From: Candidatus Zhuqueibacterota bacterium
GTDB taxonomy: Bacteria; KSB1; UBA2214
DNA: 14,650 nucleotides
NCBI GenBank assembly: GCA_022706175.1
Contig: JAKJDB010000019.1
Location: 1 to 14,650, forward strand
Direction: 5' to 3'
Both the position numbers and the translations under genes were made by a program. Shown one piece after another: positions 1 to 6,645 of the stretch. Position 1 is the stretch's first letter; the number at the start of each line of letters is the position of its first letter. The notes below the pieces were generated by a model. The model was not told where the DNA came from and did not search any database. It saw nothing but the letters and a program-made list of their open reading frames with translations.

Positions 1-2
1 AC

Positions 3-269
3 GAGACCCATGGCCGCAAGACCGCCAGCGGCGAGATCTTTGACATGCGTCAGCTGGTGGCTGCGCATTTGACCCTGCCGTTCGATTCCATTGTGCTGGT
101 GCGTAATCCGGCCAATGGCCGTGAAGTGGAGGTGCGCATCAACGATCGCGGGCCGTTTGTCAAGGGCCGCATCATCGATCTCTCTTTTGAAGCGGCCAAG
201 CAGCTCGGACTGGTGGAGCGCGGCAGCGGCAGAGTGGAGATCGAGGTGATCCGGATCGGGAGAGAGTAG
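3..269 (+). CDS. rlpA: RlpA-family septal ring lytic transglycosylase / DPBB protein, C-terminal part (5' truncated)
   Basis: The reading frame is already open at the window edge (codons from position 3) and ends at TAG 267-269, so only about 88 C-terminal residues are visible. They begin with ETHGRKTASGEIFD, continue with AAHLTLPF and R-NPANGREVEV, and contain the diagnostic RINDRGPFVKGRIIDLS, followed by AAKQLGL. This is the double-psi beta-barrel core of RlpA, with the conserved HGRKTASGE and NDRGPF motifs and the Asp expected in the active-site region. Known members are outer-membrane lipoproteins that cleave naked glycan strands at the septum or bind peptidoglycan. No SPOR domain follows: the protein stops right after the barrel, so it is a short RlpA-like form. 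The upstream signal peptide or lipobox would lie outside the window. An internal ATG at 45 is not the start, because conserved motif lies upstream of it. Confidence 0.9.
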   Translation, partial: ETHGRKTASGEIFDMRQLVAAHLTLPFDSIVLVRNPANGREVEVRINDRGPFVKGRIIDLSFEAAKQLGLVERGSGRVEIEVIRIGRE

Positions 270-300
270 AGTGTGCGATAACTCTGGGTGCTCTTCGACC

Positions 301-776
301 TCGGGTTTTTCAACCCCGGGAGCCCTTCAACCCCGGGTGTCGCGGGCTTTGCGACCCCGGGTGTTGAAGGCTTTGTTAAGCTTCGGATGTTGAATTAATC
401 CTTACAGCGACACCCGGTGTTTGCTTCAACCCCGGGTGTCGCGGGCTTTGCGACCCCGGGTGTTGAAGGCTTTGAAGAAAGGTTGTTGAATTAATCCTTA
501 CAGCGACACCCGGTGTTTGCTTCAACCCCGGGAGCCGCGGTTTTTGCGGCCCCGGGTGTTGAAGGTATTGAAGAAAAGCCCCGTGTGTTGAAGGCTTTGT
601 CAAGCTTTGGTTGTTGAATGAATCCTTAGAGCGACACCCGGTGTTGCCGCAAAGAGCGCGGCAACAACCGGGGTCTGGGCTTTTTTCAATCCCGGGAGCC
701 CTTCAACCCCGGGTGTCGCGGTTTTTGCGACCCCGGGTGTTGAAGGTTTTAAATGTTTTTAAGGAAAGCCCCGGGT
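301..776 (+). repeat. Palindromic repeat array 1 (REP/BIME-like), upstream of the transposase
   Basis: A dense array of two hairpin types in one orientation. A-type hairpins (19-nt arms, 7-nt loop) lie at 325-369, 424-468, 520-564 and 701-745. The arms start CTTCAACCCCGGG and end CCCCGGGTGTTGAAG, and the loops are GGGCTTT or GGTTTTT. A complete B-type hairpin lies at 633-675 (arms GACACCCGGTGTTGCCGC and GCGGCAACAACCGGGGTC, loop AAAGAGC). Truncated B left arms (GCGACACCCGGTGTTTGC) end at 423 and 519, joined directly to the next A hairpin and giving periods of 99 and 96 nt. Linkers carry further half-copies such as CGGGTGTTGAA and TTCAACCCCGGGAGCC. CCCGGG occurs eleven times between 315 and 775. 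Short ORFs here are low-complexity translations of the repeats, so I call no gene. Upstream, 270-300 holds nothing I recognise. Confidence 0.9.
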
Positions 777-823
777 GTTAAAGAGAGCGAAACACTTCTT
801 CAACGGATGTCGATAACAAAAAT

Positions 824-830
824 GGAGGAG
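824..830 (+). promoter_or_regulatory. Shine-Dalgarno that sets the transposase start
   Basis: GGAGGAG lies 6 nt before ATG 837. It argues for this start rather than the in-frame ATG at 753, whose first 28 codons would be read out of the repeat array tail. Confidence 0.7.
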
Positions 831-836
831 TTCGTC

Positions 837-1406
837 ATGCCGCCTCGATCTACTCCGTTGCTGCCGGGTTGCTATTATCATATCTACAACAAAGTGGTTG
901 AAGGAGCAAAATTATTCTATTCGAAAAATGATTTTTTCTTATACCTAAAGCATTGGCAAGAGGTTGATTTTACCACTTGCTGTCGTTTGGAAGCCTATTG
1001 TTTGATGCCGACTCATTATCACTATTTATTAAAAATGAATGATGGAAAACTATTTTCGAAAAAGTTGAGTTATCTGTTTGATGTTTATCTAAAAACCATA
1101 AAATCTTCGCAAAAGCATCAGGGACGGTTTTTCGCCAATCGCTTTCAAAACCGGTTGGTGGATAATTCCAATTATTTAATCCATCTTTGCGGTTATATTC
1201 ATTTGAATCCGGTTGTAGCCGGTATAGTAAAAAATATTGAAAAATGGCCATTTTCAAATTATCTTGAATTCGTCGGCAAACGGAATGGAAAGTTATGGGA
1301 TCCTGAATTTTTCCACGATCATTTTTCTGATCACTCTACTTACGAAGAGTTCTTGAAAAATCGATATGATGAGAAAGGATTGGAGAATTATATTTTTAAG
1401 GATTGA
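837..1406 (+). CDS. REP-associated tyrosine transposase (RAYT, Y1_Tnp / IS200-like HUH family)
   Basis: A 189-residue protein, a usual size for RAYTs. Visible family marks are YYHIYNKV (13-20), the HUH metal-binding site H60-Y61-H62 inside CLMPTHYHYLL, a candidate catalytic tyrosine Y84 (VYLKTIK) ahead of GRFFANRFQ (96-104), and the hallmark YIHLNPVVAGIV (120-131) followed by WPFSNY. Known RAYTs are single-copy, domesticated relatives of IS200/IS605 TnpA that nick and join single-stranded DNA at REP hairpins. Y84 is assigned by aligning the conserved Gly and LNP motifs by eye. The gene sits between two halves of a palindromic repeat array in the same orientation, the typical REPtron arrangement. 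It is much more AT-rich (roughly 35-40% GC by eye) than every neighbour, which suggests recent horizontal arrival. No inverted repeats or target duplication of a conventional IS were seen. The in-frame ATG 753 is rejected because GGAGGAG precedes ATG 837. Confidence 0.93.
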   Translation: MPPRSTPLLPGCYYHIYNKVVEGAKLFYSKNDFFLYLKHWQEVDFTTCCRLEAYCLMPTHYHYLLKMNDGKLFSKKLSYLFDVYLKTIKSSQKHQGRFFANRFQNRLVDNSNYLIHLCGYIHLNPVVAGIVKNIEKWPFSNYLEFVGKRNGKLWDPEFFHDHFSDHSTYEEFLKNRYDEKGLENYIFKD

Positions 1407-1445
1407 GTGCTAAACCGCACAAGATGTTTTTAATTCCGGTTCATC

Positions 1446-1838
1446 TTCAACCCCGGGAGCCCTTCAACCCCGGGTGTCGCGGTTTTTGCGACCCCGGGTG
1501 TTGAAGGTATTGAAGAAAAGCCCCGGGTGTTGAATGCTTTGTCAAGCTTTGGTTGTTGAATGAATCCCTACAGCGACACCCGGTGTTGCCGCAAAGACCG
1601 CGGCAACAACCGGGGTCTGGGCTTTTTTCAATCCCGGGAGCCCTTCAACCCCGGGAGCCGCGGGCTATGCGGCCCCGGGTGTTGAAGGCTTTGTTAAGCT
1701 TTGGTTGTTGAATGAATCCTTACAGCGACACCCGGTGTTGCCGCCAAGTGCGCGGCAACAACCGGGGTCTGCAAACGTAAAAAGCGCGGCAACAACCGGG
1801 GTCGGCAAACGCAAAAAACGCGGCAACAACCGCGGTCT
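1446..1838 (+). repeat. Palindromic repeat array 2, between the transposase and cdsA
   Basis: The same family and orientation as the array upstream of the transposase. A-type hairpins are at 1462-1506 (loop GGTTTTT) and 1643-1687 (loop GGGCTAT, stem base CCGC/GCGG). B-type hairpins are at 1575-1617 (loop AAAGACC) and 1727-1769 (loop CAAGTGC). A/B pairs repeat with a period of about 181 nt (1462 to 1643). The array ends in short tandem repeats of the B right arm and runs to within 3 nt of an ATG and 45 nt of the likely cdsA start. The cdsA promoter must therefore lie in or before the array, and the array may be transcribed as its leader. Positions 1407-1445 hold nothing recognisable. Confidence 0.9.
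1752..1837 (+). repeat. 34-nt tandem repeat, three copies
   Basis: GCGGCAACAACCGGGGTC (the right arm of the B hairpin) starts at 1752, 1786 and 1820, an exact 34-nt period. The spacers are (T/G)GCAAACG followed by an A-run. The last copy has CGCGGTC in place of CGGGGTC. The same 34-nt amplification occurs at 7039-7124. Confidence 0.9.
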
Positions 1839-1873
1839 GAATGCGGCATCACCTCAAATCACTAAACCATTTC

Positions 1874-1878
1874 GGAGG
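1874..1878 (+). promoter_or_regulatory. Shine-Dalgarno for the TTG start of cdsA
   Basis: GGAGG lies 4 nt upstream of TTG 1883. The alternative ATG at 1841 has only repeat-derived sequence before it and no purine-rich site. Confidence 0.55.
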
Positions 1879-1882
1879 CTGT

Positions 1883-2710
1883 TTGAATTATCGCTCTTTC
1901 GCTATTCGCACACTGGTCGCTGTCATCTTTGGACCGCTGATCATACTCACCGCTCTGGCCGGCTCCTGGTACTGGCTGCTGTTCATCGCCCTGGTAGCTT
2001 TCGGCTCGGTTTACGAGTTTTATCTTTTAGCCGCAAAAAAAGGCGGACTGGGTCAATATTTCCCCGGATTGCTCACCGCCATGGCTCTGATTTTCTCCTT
2101 TTATTATCACGGTGAGATCGGCTTTTTCCCTATTGTCCTGGCCGGCGCCATCTTGATGTTTTTCTATGAAATGTACCGTAAAAACGGTTCGCCGGTGCTC
2201 AATATGTCGGCTTCGCTGTTCGCCCCGGTCTTTTACGGAGCCGGTCTCGGCTCTTTCATTCTGATCCGGGAGATGGGCGCACGTTACGGTCTGGACTATG
2301 CGCCGGCCGGCCGCTGGATCGTAATGCTGATTCTGTGCATCTGGGTCTGCGATACCGCGGCTTATATCTTTGGTTCCTATTTCGGCAAACATAAGCTCAT
2401 CCCGCGCATCAGTCCGAATAAATCCATCGAAGGCACCGCCGCCGGCTTTATCTTTGCGCTGATCACCGCCTGGATCTGTCATCACACTTTTCTCGTCGGC
2501 CTTCGTCTGCAGGATGCTCTGGTCATCGGCGCCATCGCCGGCTCCATCGGCCAGTACGGCGATCTCTTTGAATCCATGTTCAAACGCGACGCCGGCGTCA
2601 AGGATTCGTCCCGGCTGATCCCGGAGCACGGCGGCATTCTCGACCGGTTCGACAGCCTGACGCTGTCCGCCCCCGTCGTTTACCTGTACCTCAAGTTTTG
2701 CGCATTCTAA
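1883..2710 (+). CDS. cdsA: Phosphatidate cytidylyltransferase (CDP-diglyceride synthase)
   Basis: An integral inner-membrane enzyme that converts phosphatidic acid and CTP to CDP-diacylglycerol, the branch point of phospholipid synthesis. From the TTG at 1883 it is 275 residues, normal for CdsA, and starts NYRSFAIRTLVAVIFGP, the usual N-terminus. About eight hydrophobic segments are visible. Near the C-terminus (about 231-258) is the family signature: SMFKRDAGVKD, then PEHGGILDRFDS, with the conserved KR...KD and HGG-DR-D residues. An in-frame ATG at 1841 would add 14 residues (RHHLKSLNHFGGC) of sequence bordering the repeat array. I prefer TTG because GGAGG precedes it, but the choice is not certain. 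dedA follows after 13 nt, probably in the same transcript. Transcription would pass through the hairpin array unless a promoter lies in the roughly 45 nt before the start. Confidence 0.95.
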   Translation: MNYRSFAIRTLVAVIFGPLIILTALAGSWYWLLFIALVAFGSVYEFYLLAAKKGGLGQYFPGLLTAMALIFSFYYHGEIGFFPIVLAGAILMFFYEMYRKNGSPVLNMSASLFAPVFYGAGLGSFILIREMGARYGLDYAPAGRWIVMLILCIWVCDTAAYIFGSYFGKHKLIPRISPNKSIEGTAAGFIFALITAWICHHTFLVGLRLQDALVIGAIAGSIGQYGDLFESMFKRDAGVKDSSRLIPEHGGILDRFDSLTLSAPVVYLYLKFCAF

Positions 2711-2723
2711 GCCCGCCACGATC

Positions 2724-3362
2724 ATGGACATTCTGCAAAATCTCTGGCAGCTTTTTCTTCATTTCGACCAGTACCTGGACGTCCTCATTCCGCGTTTTGG
2801 CTGGGCCACCTATGGACTGGCGGCGTTTGTCATTTTCGCCGAAGTGGGGCTGGTGGTCACCGGATTTTTGCCCGGCGATTCGCTTCTTTTCGCCATGGGC
2901 GCTCTTTCCGCCCGCGGTACGCTGAATCTGCCGGTGATGCTGCCGCTGCTCTGCGTTGCAGCGTTTCTCGGCAACATCTCCTGCTATCAGATCGGCTGGT
3001 TCCTCAGTCCGTTTTTGGAGAAAAGAAAAAAGATTCGCTTTTTCTCCACGGATCATCTGACTACGGCGCATCGTTTTTTTGACCGCTTTGGCCGCACTGC
3101 GGTCATCCTCGCGCGGTTTTTGCCGCTCATTCGCAGCTTTGTGCCCCTGGCGGCCGGCATCAGCAGAATGGAGTTCGGCCCCTATGTCTCCTACAGTCTA
3201 CTGGGATGCTGCACCTGGGTGAGCGGCTACCTGCTGGCCGGCTTTTTTTTCGGCAACATTCCCTTTGTGAAAAATAATTTCATGATGGTGGTTCTCGGCA
3301 TCGTGGTGATCTCCATGTTGCCTGCCCTGGTTAAATTGGCGGGATCCCTGCTGAAAAAATAA
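2724..3362 (+). CDS. dedA: DedA-family (VTT domain) inner-membrane protein
   Basis: A 212-residue polytopic protein of the DedA/SNARE-associated (PF09335-type) family. Visible marks are E40 (FVIFAEVGL), the re-entrant loop motif FLPGDSLLF (48-56), and the second-half motif RFLPLIRSFVPLAAG (131-145) with its conserved Arg/Pro pattern, followed by a glycine-rich membrane segment. DedA proteins act in recycling undecaprenyl phosphate or phospholipid carriers across the membrane and in envelope and pH homeostasis; which role applies here cannot be told. The gene is 13 nt after cdsA, so a lipid-linked operon is plausible. No clear Shine-Dalgarno precedes ATG 2724, which would fit translational coupling to cdsA. 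After it, 3363-3417 has GGTCGC/GCGGCC able to form a weak hairpin without a T-tract, not a convincing terminator. Confidence 0.93.
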   Translation: MDILQNLWQLFLHFDQYLDVLIPRFGWATYGLAAFVIFAEVGLVVTGFLPGDSLLFAMGALSARGTLNLPVMLPLLCVAAFLGNISCYQIGWFLSPFLEKRKKIRFFSTDHLTTAHRFFDRFGRTAVILARFLPLIRSFVPLAAGISRMEFGPYVSYSLLGCCTWVSGYLLAGFFFGNIPFVKNNFMMVVLGIVVISMLPALVKLAGSLLKK

Positions 3363-3417
3363 TACAGTTGGTCGCAGCGAGCGGCCGACGACGCATTTTA
3401 AACGAGAAGGTGACGGA

Positions 3418-4650
3418 ATGGACGCTAGCATCGGCAAAAAAGCTTTATGGCTGAACTTATCAGTCGCCTGGCTGGGGTGGTTGTTCGACGGCATGGAGAT
3501 GGGACTGTACTCCCTCATCGCTATGCCGGCGCTGAAAGAGCTGTTGCACACACAGGACAGCGCGGTCATCGGACCATACGTCGGTGTCATGTTCGCCCTG
3601 TTTCTTCTCGGCGCTTCGGTGGGCGGATTCATTTTCGGCCGCCTGGGCGACAAGATCGGCCGCGTTAAAACCATGATCCTCACCGTGATCACCTACAGCC
3701 TGTTCACCGCACTCTCCGCCATCGCTACCAACGTATGGCAATTCGGCGCCTGCCGTTTTCTCGGCGCCATGGGCCTGGGCGGCGAATGGGGTCTGGGCGT
3801 GGCGCTGGTCATGGAGACCTGGCCTGATTCCAAACGGCCGCTGCTGGCCGGCGTGCTCGGCGCTGCCGCTAATGTGGGCTTTCTCGTCAGTTCGTTCATC
3901 GGATTGATCGCCGGCGCCTGGGGCTGGCGGCCGCTGCTGCTCATCGGACTGGCGCCGGCCGTGCTGGCCTTCTTTATCCGCATGATGGTGAAAGAACCGG
4001 AAAAATGGCAGCACGCCAAGGCACGCGGCGAAAAGCCGGATCTCAAACAGCTCTGGCGTCCGCCCCTGCGCAAACGCACCATCCTTGGCTGCATCGTCTC
4101 ATCGGTGGTGATCATCGGAACCTGGGGCGTGTTTCAGTGGATTCCCTCTTGGGTGAACACGCTGGTGGGCGGAGATGCGGCGCCGCAGCGGGCCACCGTG
4201 CAGATGTACATGGCTTTTGGCCAGATTATCGGCGCCCTGCTCGGCGGATTGATGGCGGAATGGGTCGGCAGACGCTGGTCCTATGCGTTCTACTGCATCA
4301 CCAGCTTTATCACCGTTGCGGCGCTGTACGGACTGTTCGACAGCTATGGCATGGGCCTTCTGCTCATGGCCGCCTTTTCCGGCGTGTTCGTCACTGCGTT
4401 TTTCGGCTGGCTGCCGTTGTATCTGCCGGAGCTCTTTCCCACGCGCATTCGCGCCACGGGTGAAGGCATCACCTTTAACTTTGGCCGCATTATCGCCGCT
4501 ATTCTGGTGGTGGCCGGCACCGGACAGCTGGTCAAAGTGTTCCATGGGTCCTTTGCCAAGGCCGGCGCACTGATGGCCAGCGTCTATCTTATCGGATTGG
4601 CGGTGATCTGGTTCATGCCTGAAACTAAGGGTCAGCAACTGCCGGAATGA
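3418..4650 (+). CDS. MFS transporter (sugar/organic-acid porter-like, 12 TM)
   Basis: A 410-residue major facilitator with about twelve hydrophobic segments. TM1 carries FDGMEMGL (23-30), resembling the DG-D motif of the aromatic-acid:H+ symporter group. Loop 2-3 has MFS motif A, GRLGDKIGR (74-82). TM4-5 has GLGGEWGLGVALVMETWP (119-136). The second half has AEWVGRRWS (280-288), a partial motif A repeat. Before TM11 is LPELFPTRIRATGEG (336-350), and the protein ends PETKGQQLPE, as in sugar-porter-like proteins. It probably drives proton-coupled uptake or efflux of a small organic solute; the substrate is unknown. The GAAGGTG-rich stretch before ATG 3418 (AAGG at 3407-3410) is a reasonable ribosome site. 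The gene faces the ABC exporter gene convergently with an 85-nt gap. Confidence 0.9.
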   Translation: MDASIGKKALWLNLSVAWLGWLFDGMEMGLYSLIAMPALKELLHTQDSAVIGPYVGVMFALFLLGASVGGFIFGRLGDKIGRVKTMILTVITYSLFTALSAIATNVWQFGACRFLGAMGLGGEWGLGVALVMETWPDSKRPLLAGVLGAAANVGFLVSSFIGLIAGAWGWRPLLLIGLAPAVLAFFIRMMVKEPEKWQHAKARGEKPDLKQLWRPPLRKRTILGCIVSSVVIIGTWGVFQWIPSWVNTLVGGDAAPQRATVQMYMAFGQIIGALLGGLMAEWVGRRWSYAFYCITSFITVAALYGLFDSYGMGLLLMAAFSGVFVTAFFGWLPLYLPELFPTRIRATGEGITFNFGRIIAAILVVAGTGQLVKVFHGSFAKAGALMASVYLIGLAVIWFMPETKGQQLPE

Positions 4651-4716
4651 AAAGACGTTGCACGAGAAACGGTAAAGCGGAAATTATTTTCTAATCCTTT
4701 TGGTGGGGTGTGGGGA

Positions 4717-4748
4717 ACGTGTCACGTGTAACGTGCTACGTGTCACGT
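4717..4748. repeat. Short GTGTCACGTGTAACGTG-type repeat in a convergent intergenic gap
   Basis: ACGTGTCACGT occurs at 4717-4727 and again at 4738-4748, separated by TGTAACGTGCT, so the whole block is a chain of CACGT/ACGTG words that pair with themselves. It supplies the stop codon (CTA 4736-4738, read TAG on the minus strand) and the last residues of the ABC exporter gene, so it invaded or grew at that 3' end. A hairpin-type terminator role for the two convergent genes is possible but lacks a T-tract. Confidence 0.6.
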
Positions 4749-6568
4749 ATCCCATGCCCCGAATATTGTCTCGATTGCAGTTCGAACAATCGCGCATAGA
4801 CCCCGCCCCGGCGCATCAGCTCCTCATGAGAGCCCTGTTCGATGATGCGGCCGTTTTGCATGGTCACGATGCGGTCGCTGATGCGGGCCGAAGCCAGACG
4901 GTGGCTGATAAAGATGGCGGTCTTGTCCGCCGCCAGTTTACGGAACAGTTCAAAGATTTTATACTCTGCGGCTGCGTCCAGCGCACTGGTGGGCTCGTCC
5001 AGGATCACAATGCCGGCATCGCGGATCAGGGCGCGGCTGATGGCCAGTTTTTGCCACTCGCCGACGCTCAGTTCCTCCCCTTCTTCAAACCACTTCCCAA
5101 GATGGGTCTCATAGCCTCGGGGCAGACGCTTGATCACCTCATCAGCGCCTGACTCGATCGCCGCGTTGACGATTCTCTCGTCCTGCAGTTTCAACTCGAC
5201 GTTGCCGAGCCAGATGTTCTCCCGCGCAGTCATGAAATAGTTCACATAATCCTGCAGCAGCACGCTGAAATTCCGCCGCAGCTCTTGAGGAGAAAACTCG
5301 GACAGCGGAATGCCGTCCAGCGTGATCCGGCCGCTGTCCGGTTCGTACAAGCGGCACAGCAGCTTGATCAGCGTGGTCTTGCCGGAGCCGTTCTCACCGA
5401 CAATGGCGATGTGCTCGCCGGCTTGAATCTCCAGATCGATATCCGCCAGCGCCCGGCGTTCGCTTTGCGGATAGCTGAAAGAAACGCCCTCAAGCCGCAG
5501 TCCGTGCACCAGGGGACGCGGCACGCTTTTCGGCTGAGCGGGCGCTACGATGCCGGGCTTTAAGCGCAGAAAGGCGAAAAAGTGGGAGAGGAAGAGCGAG
5601 TTTTCATAGATCGACGCCAGATCCGACAGCCAGGCTTTCAACGAGCTCAGGCTGCGCTGGAAGGCCTGATAGTACATCACCAGATCGCCGAGCGTAATGG
5701 CGCCGGCGGCCGCGCGCAACGACACGATCGCCAGTCCACTGAAAACCACCAGGGTGGAAAGAAACTCGGCTGCGAAATCCCGACCCACCTGCTGTTTGGT
5801 CAGCGCCAGCCGTTCCGCCCGCCTTTTTTTGCGCAGAGCGCGATAGCGCTCGATGAACAGCGGTCCGAGATTGAACAGTCGCACCTCTTTGGCAAAATAC
5901 TGACTGATGAGCATCCAGTCATAATAAGAGGATTCTCGTTCCAGAGAGCTTTGCTGCCGCCGCAGACCGAACAGCCTGCGCGAGTATTTCATTTTGATCA
6001 AAATGCCCGGTAAGGCTACGGGCAGAAGAAAGAGAATCGCAGACCAGTGAAAGCGCATCAGCAGCGCCACCATGGCGACCATCTGAATGCCGTTTTGCAC
6101 CAGATTCGCCAGCGTGGACACCACCTGGTTCGGCCGATAGGGCGCCTCCTGCTGAGCCATGTGCAGCGTGTCATAATAAGCGGGATTCTCGTAATAGGCC
6201 AGATCCAGGGAAATGGACTGGCTGTGCAGGATGCTGTTCACGTAATCGCTCACCACCCAGGACAGCTGCTCCTGCACCAGCGTGGCCAGGGAGGAGCATA
6301 GCCGTATGAGCAGGGTGACGCCGGCGGTGGCTGCCACCAGAATTCCGACGCTGTGAAAGAAATCAGCGGAGGCCGGTTTCCGGCTCACGGCGTCGATGAT
6401 CAGTTTGATGAGGTAGAGGTTAACGAGGGGAAGCAGTCCCTGGATGATCTGCAGGAACAGGTTCAGCACGGCCCAGCCCGGCGCGCAATTCCACACCAGT
6501 TTGACCGCCTGAACCAGCGCCTGAACGTTTTCTTTGCCTATGTGCAGCTTTTTGTCGTTGAAGGCCAT
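4736..6568 (-). CDS. ABC exporter, fused permease and ATPase (type IV / MsbA-like fold)
   Basis: A half-transporter of 610 residues from ATG 6568 (615 if GTG 6583 is used; numbers below count from GTG). The N-terminal half has about six hydrophobic segments with charged cytoplasmic loops. The nucleotide-binding domain begins near 360. It has Walker A GENGSGKTT (396-404), Q-loop Q444 (LLQDYVNYF), signature LSVGEWQ (505-511), Walker B IVILDEP with E530 as the catalytic glutamate, D-loop SALD and H-loop H561 (FISHR). LSVGEWQ departs from LSGGQ as in some lipid, peptide and antibiotic exporters. All ATPase residues are present, so it should be active as a homodimer or with an unseen partner. The substrate is unknown. 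Its promoter must lie within about 60 nt of, or inside, the adjacent palindromic array. Its last codons and stop come from a short repeat. Confidence 0.93.
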   Translation of the reverse strand: MAFNDKKLHIGKENVQALVQAVKLVWNCAPGWAVLNLFLQIIQGLLPLVNLYLIKLIIDAVSRKPASADFFHSVGILVAATAGVTLLIRLCSSLATLVQEQLSWVVSDYVNSILHSQSISLDLAYYENPAYYDTLHMAQQEAPYRPNQVVSTLANLVQNGIQMVAMVALLMRFHWSAILFLLPVALPGILIKMKYSRRLFGLRRQQSSLERESSYYDWMLISQYFAKEVRLFNLGPLFIERYRALRKKRRAERLALTKQQVGRDFAAEFLSTLVVFSGLAIVSLRAAAGAITLGDLVMYYQAFQRSLSSLKAWLSDLASIYENSLFLSHFFAFLRLKPGIVAPAQPKSVPRPLVHGLRLEGVSFSYPQSERRALADIDLEIQAGEHIAIVGENGSGKTTLIKLLCRLYEPDSGRITLDGIPLSEFSPQELRRNFSVLLQDYVNYFMTARENIWLGNVELKLQDERIVNAAIESGADEVIKRLPRGYETHLGKWFEEGEELSVGEWQKLAISRALIRDAGIVILDEPTSALDAAAEYKIFELFRKLAADKTAIFISHRLASARISDRIVTMQNGRIIEQGSHEELMRRGGVYARLFELQSRQYSGHGIRDT

Positions 6569-6645
6569 TCTTTCTCTTTTCACGATCCCGTTCTAGTAAA
6601 ATAACGCTTACCCCGCTCTTTTGCAACCATGTTTTTGCGATTCTT

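Noticed and set aside
376..603. Minus-strand ORF of 75 codons in array 1, with similar repeated Leu/Gln/His/Pro-rich frames elsewhere
   Set aside because: Its repeated peptide (LQHPG, LPGLKQTPG) is just translation of the palindromic repeats, with no ribosome site.
837..1406. A complete IS200/IS605 insertion sequence
   Set aside because: The protein has the RAYT-type LNPVVAG/WPFSNY signature, no TnpB partner is present, and the flanks are multi-copy hairpin arrays rather than single left and right ends.
301..1838. Possible CRISPR array
   Set aside because: Spacing is irregular, the repeats are long interrupted palindromes, the 'spacers' are themselves shared between copies, and no cas gene is present.
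1705..2115. Plus-strand 136-codon ORF overlapping the cdsA start
   Set aside because: It is a shadow of the array and cdsA in another frame; the product is Arg/Ser-rich and resembles nothing.
2027..2731. Long minus-strand ORFs opposite cdsA, the MFS gene and the wza-like gene (for example 234, 184 and 310 codons)
   Set aside because: They are antisense shadows of GC-rich genes; their products are rich in His, Gln, Asp and Gly with no family resemblance, while the plus strand has clear domains.
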